Shown here: one piece after another, positions 44,895-55,900 of the stretch | Position numbering within the stretch: position 1 is the stretch's first letter | Layout: the number at the start of each line of letters is the position of its first letter | Assembly: GCA_030323885.1 (NCBI GenBank) | Contig: CM059186.1 | Coordinates: 150,510,407-150,574,406, forward strand | Direction: 5' to 3' | Source of the DNA: Branchipolynoe longqiensis | Lineage: Eukaryota; Annelida; Polychaeta; Phyllodocida; Polynoidae | Length of the DNA stretch: 64,000 nt | Notes under the pieces: model-generated | What the model saw: only the letters and a program-made list of their open reading frames with translations | Database searches by the model: none | Told to the model about the DNA's origin: nothing | Position numbers and translations under genes: made by a program

Positions 44895-47800
44895 CATATA
44901 CATATATAATAGTGTTGGTAATAAGAGATTGTCCGCTTGTCTGAGCCAAGTGAAAATGTAGACGGACAAGAAATCACACCAGACTTGTCCGGTGGACAAG
45001 TGACAATTCTTCCTTATTTCTATCCCTGTATATATAAAGATTCTTCCCCCGCCCTCAAGAAAAATGCACTTCAATAGCCAGGAAACCATAGAAACAAGCT
45101 TCCCTTCCCTGGTATCAATTGGCAACTGTAAATATCATAAAAAATATAAAAAAGCTAAGTGTTGACACGTCATGCTGTTTTTTTTTTCGTAGCCTTATTT
45201 ATTAGTACTGCTTTTTTCGTATTAGTTGTTAGAGATCCGTATTTTGTGCACACCAGTGGGCGTCTGCTCATAATGTTTCCTCCCCATGCACGGACCCTCC
45301 CCCTCTGTGCGTGTTGGTGGGACGATGTGTTTGATTTTAGCCCCCCCCCACCCCCACCCATACACCAAGCTTTCTCCTCTCAGATTCATCTCTAGTACAT
45401 GAAATGGTATGAATACAGCATGGTGTACTGCTTCAGTTCTACTCAATGCACCCCTCCCCCCACCCACCGCCCTTATACCCCCCCCCCCCCCCCCCACAGG
45501 AACAGTGTGGGAGGTAGGAGGGATAGAGGGGAGGGGAGAGGAGGGAGGAGGAGGGTGGTCGGTAGGAGTGATTGGCTGTGAGGCGTGTGAGGCAGGGGAC
45601 ATGTGACATTCAATAGGCATCAGGTGTATGGTCAGAGGTTGGTGGTATGAGTGAGGTGGGATTAGAGGTGGTGTGGTGTATGGGTGGGGGTGGGGGTGTA
45701 AGGCAGAGCTGGTGGAAGTATGTGTATGTAGGGTAACGTAAGTGATGCATGTTATTGCGTAAATGTGTGATATGGTTCAATGTGTGTGAATGTGTGCGCA
45801 GGGTAATGTGAGTTAGGCAGCCTGGTGTGTGGATGTATGTGTATATGTACATATGTGTGGCCGCATGTGTGCAAAGTAACATGAATGAGGCAGACTGGTG
45901 TGTGGATGTACTGGTGAGGAGGTGGAGTGAGGCAGACTGGTGTGTGGATGTACTGGTGAGGAGGTGGAGTGAGGCAGACTGGTGTGTGGATGTACTGGTG
46001 AGGAGGTGGAGTGAGGCAGACTGGTGTGTGGATGTACTGGTGAGGAGGTGAAGTGAGGCAGACCGGTGTGTGGATTTACTGGTGAGGAGGTGGAGTGAGG
46101 CAGACTGGTGTGTGAATGTATTGATGAGGAGGTGAAGTGAGGGAGACCGGTGTGTGGATGTACTGGTGAGGAGGTGAAGTGAGGCAGACCGGTGTGTGGA
46201 TCTAGTGGTGAGGAGGTGAAGTGAGGCAGACTGGTGTGTGGATGTACTGGTGAGGAGGTGAAGTGAGGCAGACCGGTGTGTGGATGTACTGGTGAGGAGG
46301 TGATGTGGGGCAGACCGGTGTGTGGATGTACTGGTGAGGAGGTGGAGTGAGGCAGACCGGTGTGTGAATGTACTGGTGAGGAGGTGAAGTGAGGCAGACC
46401 GGTGTGTGGATGTACTGGTGAGGAGGTGAAGTGAGGCAGACCGGTGTGTGGATGTACTGGTGAGGAGGTGGAGTGAGGCAGACCGGTGTGTGAATGTACT
46501 GGTGAGGAGGTGAAGTGAGGCAGACCGGTGTGTGGATGTACTGGTGAGGAGGTGAAATGAGGCGAGAGGCGCAGTAAAGCGTGTGATACGAGTTCATAGA
46601 CGGCGAGCCGAGACTTACAGCGGGAGGACTCTGCTTCAGGGAACGGGTGGAGGGAGTGGGTGTATGTGTGTGTGTGTGTCTATATATGTGTCTATATATG
46701 TGTGTGAGGAAGGGGTAAGGGGCTTGTGTGGGACTTACAGGGCTCGTCACGCTCTACATGGCAGATACTCACTTGGCCTGCAGCATCTGATCCCAGCGCT
46801 CCCCCCAGCCCACCCACCCACCCCCACCCAGCCCGTGCACTATCCACCCACCACCCGGCCTGCCTCTATCACACGGGCCCCACCGCCTGTATGTGTATAG
46901 TCGCGGGCCGCCACACCGTGTGTAGTCGCGGGCCAACAAGTACTTGACACGGCCAGAAGACACCTCCAAGTGAGCACCCCGCCGTCACCACAACTCCAGG
47001 CTCCTCCAGGCGGTGCGGTGAGACTACAGACTACAGTGTCTCCGGGGGGAGTTGTCACGGGTATCCATGCCGCTCTGGCCATGAGTGTCACACTGACGCT
47101 GCCCGGAGTAACGACCTACCTTTAATCCTCCATACACCCCTCTTCTCCAGCTCTTTCCTCCTGCGACACAGGTGCCACACCTCATCTGAATGTCGATCCA
47201 CCCAGCCCAGACGACACCTGTAATCTACACACACACACCCTCCTCCCCCCCCCCCCCCACAACCCCCTCCACCCAGCACGGACAGCAAGGTGCACATGAC
47301 TACTCCCATCTAGCGGAGGGCGTGGCGGGCATCGCCGGACCCCACCTACCGGGAGTATCGGGTACCACCCACACGGGCGCGGTGTATTGGTGTTGCTGCT
47401 ACTAACTCACTGGTCGCCTTATCAAAAAACCTCCACACCGGAAGACAACTTGTTACCCAGGTTACCCAGACGCAGGGAGACAAGGCACGGACATGCTGAC
47501 CATCCTTTCTACCCCAGTCTGAGAAGAACAGCCGTTCAAGGTCATGCCCATATACATGACCTGGATGTAAGAATACCACGCGGAAACCCCATTCTGGATA
47601 GATATTATATATAAAAATAAATACATACACACTAAGTAATTACTTCCATTGGGACGGCAATTCAGTAATTGACTGTTGTGATACCCGCCTATCTAGGTTG
47701 TCAAACCACATTAGGACTATAGGAGTGTCCTGTTCCTGCAGTAAAAAAGCAGGCAGGGGATCAAAATCACCGCCTCCTCATTGGATCCCATAGCGAGCCT

Positions 47801-50800
47801 CGTTCCCGATTAATGGCGCGCTGAATGTGGATTACGTTGATGAAGCACGACGGCCGGCTGGGTGAGCCGCGCAATGCATGACGGGACGTGATTAGCTTCA
47901 TTGAAAGCCTGCCTCGACATACACGTAAGTACGCCAGTCACCCACACAGACCGACCAGACGGGATGACCGAATGAGTTGAGAGTCTGTCCCCCTTCTTGG
48001 TAGATCGTGGGATTCGAACCCATGTGTTCGAACCCTGTTCGAGTCAAACCAATGACTTAAAAATTGATTCTTGTTACCTCCTCGCCAGGCACTTGGTATT
48101 ATTAGGATAGGGCAAGTACTGGTTGGCTCAGTGTCAGGATAATGTGACTGAGTGGGATATCAGGTCATGATGCTCGCAGCACTATAAAATCGCTATGAGT
48201 GCGCACTGTCACAAGTCAGTACCCGTCCTGATATGACCTTAGATGTTGCCAGGACGTAAAGCTCCAACAACAAACCAACCAACCCACACAGACGACGTCT
48301 CAGTGATGTCTGCCCACCTGACAGTCAATCAGCCCAACACACTAGTTGCATAACCCGATGGTTTTGAGTTTCTGCCATATTTGCTAGAAACCCCGTTATA
48401 TTTTTATAACGCCATCGTTTGGGTCCATACAACGTCATCGCTAAAACGTCGCATTAAATCGGTGTTCAGTTTACTCAATGACCTTCGATGTTAAAGTTGC
48501 ATAGTCTGATGGTCTTGAATTTCTCTATTTTTTTCTGAGATATTAGCTCGATCACTAGTTTCTACTTTACATTAGTTCAACATAATTATTATTTTTTATG
48601 GTAAACTTTTGAGATTTTTGAGTGCAAACATGGAAAATTAGTTTTGGCAAGCTTGCCGTCATCATAGACTTCTGCAGTAATAGGCTCTGTTAAACTGACT
48701 CAGTATTGCCTTCTACGCAGAAACAAATGCTTAATAAGTGCATCAGTATCTAAGTTAGATATGTAAAATCAAATCTAGATAATTGATTTGGTTTTGAAAA
48801 TTTGATATTTCATCGGACTATGCAGCTTTAAAGAATTCTGGGTCCAACGAATCATCTCGTTATATCTGAAATCGCGTTAAATCGGAGCGTGTTATAACGG
48901 GGTGTCACTGTATCATGTTGATTATTATAAGTCTACTTTACCTTAGCTTGAAGTAACTTTTATTTTAAAGGGTTAACTTTGGATATATTTGAAGTGAAAA
49001 CATGCTAATTTCATTTTGGTCTGGCCACCGAAAAGCTTTATATACCCGGTTTTGAACTTAGCTAGCTTGCCGTCATCATAGACTTCTGCAGTAATAGGCT
49101 CTGTTAAACTGACTCAGTATTGCCTTCTACGCAGAAACAAATGGCCGGAGCACCAAACTGGAATAGATACTTAATGAGTGCACCAGCATCTAAGTTAGAT
49201 ATGTAGGATCAAATCTAGGTCAGTGTTTTGGGTAGAAAAACTTTATGCTTTCATTGGATTACGCACCTTTTTGATAGCTTTATAGTGTTGCCCCAATGAG
49301 ATACAGTGACTAGAGTGAGTGATACGCTATCCCTCCCAGCATAGTCCGATGAAGTATCACATTTTCAAAAGCAAAACAATTATCTAGATCTGATTCTACA
49401 TATCTAACTTAGATACTGGTGCATTTATTAAATATTTGTTTCTGCCTAAAATGGAACACTGAGTCAATTTAAAGTTGCATGGTCCGATGAAATACAATTT
49501 TGTCAAAATTAAAACAACTATTTACATTTTATCCTATATATCCAACTTAGTTACTGGTGTATTAGCTAATGATTTGGGACAGCATATACAGAATAACCAG
49601 TGAATTTATAACCTCACCCCTTTGAACAGTCAGTTTGAAACACTCATTATGCAGGAAGGCCATTAACCAATTAGGCCAATCTCGTGACCTCATTAGGCAC
49701 CCCCAACTAAGTAGGACTACTGTGCAGGCTCATAGAGGGGAAGGGGAAATGAGGTGGATGTTACTTACTGTAGAGGTCTATGGTGTCAGAGTTTTGGCAT
49801 GCTTGCCAAAACTAATTTTACTCGTTTGCACTTAAAATATCTCAAAAGTTTACCATTTAAAATAAAAGTTACTTCACACTAAAGTAAAGTCAGTAATAAT
49901 GATCAATCTAAAATATTTATCTCAGAAAAATGGCAGAAATCCAAAACCATCGGACTATGCAACTTTAAAGCTGCATAGTCCGATGAAAGTATAACATTTT
50001 GAAAACCAAAATACTTAACTAGATTTTATTCTACATATCCAGCTTAGATACTAGACTAAACTAGTGCACATATTAAGCATTTGTTGCTGGGTAGTTAGTT
50101 TCTTGAACCATTCGATGTAATTGCCACATATCACATGCCAGTGTCGTCTGGCGTTAAATATCACCCACGCTGTTTCGCATTAGTGAAATGACAATCATGT
50201 TTTATTGTTAACAATAAAAGCAAACCGGCTGAGCCTGAAGCCGCTACTGAGCGCCTCCTGCTTGTTTCGTGACGTGTAATAAGGTGGCGCTGGGTCGGGT
50301 TGGAGTCACTCAGCTTTCACCAGCGCCAGGTTTGGTTTCCTAGCTACCTGTCTGTAACCCCCGTGTCCCATATTCATTACAGTCGTCGCGGTATTTGACT
50401 GCATAGACAACCGGTGTGAGTGTACATGTGTCGGTGTATACCATGTCGGTGTACACCAGCACATGTCGATGTACACCAACGTGTATCAGTGTACACCAAC
50501 CCATGTCGGTGTACACCAGTACATGTTGGTGTACACCAGCACATATCAGTGTACACCAGTACATGTCGGTTTACACCAGTACATATCGGTGTACACCATC
50601 ACATGTTGATGTACATCAGCACATGTCAGTGTACTCCAGCACATCTCGGTGTACACCATCACATGTTGGCATAAACCAGCACATGTTACATTTATACAAC
50701 CGGTGTGAGTGTACACCAACACATGTCAGCGTACACAGCACATGTCAGCACACACCAGCACATGTCAGTGTACACCAACTGATGATTTTTCTTGAAGATT

Positions 50801-51376
50801 TATACTGCCTATCATGGATAAGTCTGAATAGACTTGTTTTCACCATTAGACAGTTTGTCGATAGAAAGCCAGAGCCTACACTTTTACCGACCCAAAGGAT
50901 TTTTAACCCCCAACACCACATAGACATGGTATGAGAGCAACTGGCCTTTGAAGACGCTGTAAGTTATACACAGCGGTGGAAATCCAAATTGGCAGAGGTG
51001 GGGGGGCACAGGGAATCGAACCACTGACCATGTCAGTGTACACCAGCACATGCCAGCGTACACCGGCGCATGTAAGTATGCACCAGCACATGTTGGTGAA
51101 CACCAGCACATGTCGGTGTACCCAAGCACATGTCAGTGTACACAAGCACATGTCAGTGTACACCAACACATGTTGGTGTAGACCAGCACATGTCAGTGTA
51201 CACCAGCATATGTAAGTGTGCACTAGCACATGTCGGTGTACACAAGCACATGTCAGTGTACACCAGTATATGTTGGTGTACACCAGCACATGACTGTGTG
51301 CTGCCTCACTGAGACGCAACATACACATATGCATGCAGACACACATACGCACGCAGACACACACACGCAGACACAC

Positions 51377-51442
<66 letters not shown>

Positions 51443-51990
51443 CACCACCACCATTTCTGGCCCTTATCGATGCCATCTAATACCGGATCCATGAACAACC
51501 TTAGTCCGCGAACCAGACAGGCTCAATTGTGACCGTATTCTTTATATCAGCCAGTTCTACCACCACCGAGGTCACTATTCAGACAGGTGTAGGTGGGACA
51601 GGTAGCCCTATCAGGCACAGTTATGTCAGTCAAGACCAAGTTAGACTTATGGAGGTTGACCCCGTGACCGCCATGTGAATAAGCTGCTGGATATTACAGG
51701 GTGTGTGTGTGCGTGACCTGACATGCCTGTGTACACTATATATCTTCAGATATATAGATTGTCCCACTTTAAAAACACACACACGCACACACACATACAC
51801 ACAGAGTAAAACCTCTCTAATGGACCACCTCCATAGATAGACCACTTCCCTATATCAATCGCTTTATTTGGGTCCCAAACGATTGCCTATACAATACCAT
51901 TATAACGATAACAAAAACTCCCTAAACCGACCACCTCCCGAAATGGACCATTTAAAGTCGGTCCCATGGTCGGTCGATCTCAAGGTTTTA

Positions 51991-52025
<35 letters not shown>

Positions 52026-52062
52026 TGTGTGTGTTGTGTGTGTGTTTGTGTGTGTGTGTGTG

Positions 52063-52096
<34 letters not shown>

Positions 52097-52900
52097 CGCT
52101 GCTTCCTTTAACCTTCAGCATGCATACACAAACTGATATTTTTAAGCTTTAAAAAATCACAAAAAATACATCAAATCAACGTCTCATACAAGACAAATTC
52201 CTAAGGACAGGAACAAACTCAGCCTAGGTTTCTGTATATTAAAGGCACTTCTGGTGTTGAAACTGGCATAGCCTGTCGCCTAATTCAAATGCATGCTTCC
52301 ATAAATCCCTTCAGTAAACGCACAAAAGGAATCCCGAGACAACGGGGAGGTGGGTGGCTGGAGCGGTGGACGTTTATATTCTGGTTACCATTTACCCAGT
52401 CGCCACAGATGGCCGCGAGGGGACGCCAGCGTTCCAACTGCTTTGTAGGAGAGCCTTGGCCACACAATATTCCACAAACAAATCCATTTAACAGGCATTC
52501 ACAGACATTCAAATGAACCGGAGGGTTGGGCGCTCATTCGTATCGTTTAACACCAGTGTTGGGTGTGGAAATGCTGGTGTGGGACGGGAGGGGGGGGGGA
52601 TTGTGTATGTTTGTATTTATGGTGCGGAAGGTGCATGCAGTCAGCGAGTGGGGTTTAATGTCCTAGCCACAATGTGAGGTAGTATCAAGACGGGGTACCG
52701 ACTTGTGGTGATCATGTGTATCCCAAATGTCTTTATAGTGCTGCCTTACTGAGACAACAATCTAGCCAGGATTATGACGTAATAAGATGACATGACACTA
52801 AGTCACATTATCCTATATCATATAGGGGGGAAACAAGGAGAGAGAAAAATAAGAAAGATCTGTTATTTGAAGGCGGAGGTGACGGTCGAACCCACTGCAC

Positions 52901-52941
<41 letters not shown>

Positions 52942-55900
52942 GAGGAGGAGGAGGAGGAGGAGGAGGAGGAGGAGGAGGAGGAGGAGGAGGAGGAGGGAGG
53001 AGGAGGAGTAGGAGAGGAGGAGAGGAGGAGAGGAGGAGGAGGAGGAGGAGGAGGAGGAGGAGGAGGAGGAGGAGGAGGAGGAGGAGGAGGAGGAGGAGGA
53101 GGAGGAGGAGGAGGAGGAGGAGGAGGAGGAGGAGGAGGAGGAGGAGGAGGAGGAGGAGGAGGAGGAGGAGGAGGAGGAGGAGGAGGAGGAGGAGGAGGAG
53201 GAGGAGGAGGAGGAGGAGGAGGAGGAGGAGGAGGAGGAGGAGGAGGAGGAGGAGGAGGAGGAGGAGGAGGAGGAGGAGGAGGAGGAGGAGGAGGAGGAGG
53301 AGGAGGAGGAGGAGGAGGAATAATCATCTTTGGTTTTGAGACTATGTTGGGGATCGAACCCACGACCCCCCATACAGGAAGATGACCTAACCAGAAGAAG
53401 AAGAATCTTTAGTTTTGAGACTAAGCAGCGCATCGAACCCACGACTTTCCATGTGGGAAGAAGCCGTTCTAACTATTAGGACACCAAGTCCGTTTTGGAA
53501 AGGCAGACCCGGGCAGAGCTGATGTGCGTGGGCATGAAGTTGGGTCGGCGTGGAGTGGAATGGAGGGGAGTGGGGTGGGGTGGGGTGAGGTGGGGTCAGC
53601 TGAGGTGAAGCTATTGGGATAGGAGTCAAGTTAATTTTTAATATACATATATATATATTTATTTTAATAACAAAAAAGAAGGTTTTCTGCATCATTGCGA
53701 CATGCTAGGCGGCGTGGTCATACACACAGGCGTGTCGACATGCATAATGAATCCTAAGTCAGACAGAAGCGAAGCAATTCTCCAGAAGGAAGACCTCCAT
53801 CGACACAGTTCACCTGGCTGTCTCCCCTCCGGATAACGTAACAAAGTATGCTGGCCCCCTGGTGGCGAACTGGATCACTATCCAAGATCACGCGAGGCTC
53901 CCTATTATCGTACTGTCCCACGCCTAATAATTAACTAGGAAAATAATCGACACCCCTCACTTCACCCCACCCCCACATACGCCAAACCTCTCGCAACATG
54001 TAACAAAACGACCCCGCCATTCGACTAAATAAACAAAGGAGAAACAAAAAGAAGATTAATAACAGTCTTCTTCTAAATATATATATAGAAAAAAACATAC
54101 TAAAAAAGAAAAAGGGCCACCACAATGTAATCGGTTGCATGAATCATTTAAACATTCATTTTGACAGGTAGTAACTATCTTTACAATACGGGCGAATTTT
54201 TCTTTGATATGTTTCCAAATTGTAAAATCACTAGTAATTTCTGACTGATTTTTTAAACGCTACAATTAAGTTATTTGGATAATTGTGCGATTGTCATACA
54301 TAGTAAACAAAATTGGATGCGAGATTTAAAACATTTAAGATGTATATGACTCCGTCATCGCCTTAATCTAAGAGTTATTTACGTGTTTATGTATGGGGGT
54401 AGGGGGACACGTACAAAGCCCGAGAACTCAGGTTTTTTGTTTGTTTAAAAAAAAAAATCCAAATGGTGTTGAAAACACATTATGTATGAAGATATTCATT
54501 CAGATGCCCAATCAGCTGCCGAGTCTGATCAAACTGATAATGCATCGGCCCTGTCCAATATCAACCTCTCGTATTTTGCTATGGCTTGTTATACATTAAT
54601 ACATATAAATTTCAGCTTCTACAGATCAGAATGGCTAATGTTTAAAAGCTATTTGTTGGGACTTTAAAATCCTAGCGACATCTAAGGTCATATTACGACA
54701 TGTACCGACTTGTGACAGGGTGCTCTCATTGCAATTTTATAGTGTTGCCTCACTGAAAGACAGGGCTACCAGTATCATAACTTGATATTCCACTCAGTCA
54801 CATTATTCTGATACTGACCAAACCAGTCCTTGTCATATATTAATATCGAGCAACAGGCTCGGTAGCGACAAGTATAAATCTTCTCAGTCATTGGTTTGAG
54901 TCGGCCGGAATTGAACCCATAACTTCCCACAAGGGAAGCGGTCCAGTGCTCTTACTCATTTGTCCATCGCGCCTGATTTAAAAGCTAATCATTCAGTAAA
55001 TATGTTATTGGCCTAAAATGAGCTTGATACCCTCGGGTCTCAAGAATGTGCTATTGACCTAAGCTTCATTGAGGTCAATAGCAATCCGAAAAACCCTCAG
55101 GCATCAAACTCATATTGAACAATAACTGCTTATTACTTGAGTGAAATGTTAAAGGGTCAGGAGTTAAATTAGTAAAGCTACTGTTAGACTAAGGAAATCT
55201 GAATGCATTTTTTTCATCTTGTTGCATGCATATATGAGGGAATCGTGTCTATCTTTCTTTAATAACCTGAAATGTGCCTTAATGCGGGCCCTGCATAAAG
55301 TACGTCATGGTGAGGGGGCCAGGCCAGTGTTGGCTGATTATACTATGCATGATAGGGGGTGGTGGTAGTGATGCTGATAATGATGCCGATGATGATGATG
55401 GTGACGATGATGACGATCATGGTGGTAGTAGAAGCGAGTATTTGGTAAGAGTTTGTGGTGAGCAATTACTATTTTTATATATATTTGAGAACGCTATAAT
55501 TACTTCCTTATACAGGGATTGATGAAATTAGTGGAAAACACGAAAAGTGTTGCGTACACCTAAAAACACACATTAAACCACTGTGTCCGCATCTAGTTTA
55601 GTTTGTGCAGTACCCGCCAGGTGGCGCCACCGTACTCCAACCACTGCTGACTGGCTAGGTTCAGTATTGACGGTAGTGTTCTCGTAATGCGACAGGAGGT
55701 GCCATCAGTGATGTCAGTGCTTAGCCTTATGAGAAAGTCGCCGCCGAATATTGACCAATCACAGCACACCAAACTCTTCATATTTTGCCTGTTCCATTAA
55801 AGTTTTTCCAGTAGAAATCTCTACTGGAAATTAGTGGAATTATGGAAAATTGTCTATCTCCTTTTTTTCTTCTTCTTTTTTTAAAAAAACGTCCCAAATT

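Noticed and set aside
45827..46750. Repetitive frames of 74 and 182 residues across the 42-bp minisatellite
   Set aside because: The unit length is a multiple of three, so frames stay open by chance; no start context, splice support or domain.
50340..51530. Cys/Thr/His-rich frames on both strands
   Set aside because: They follow the 21-23-bp minisatellite and the CA tract, and are broken by the SINE D insertion.
52792..53442. Long frames of poly-Gly, poly-Pro and poly-Ser on both strands
   Set aside because: They are translations of the (AGG)n/(CCT)n tract; every frame of a trinucleotide repeat stays open.
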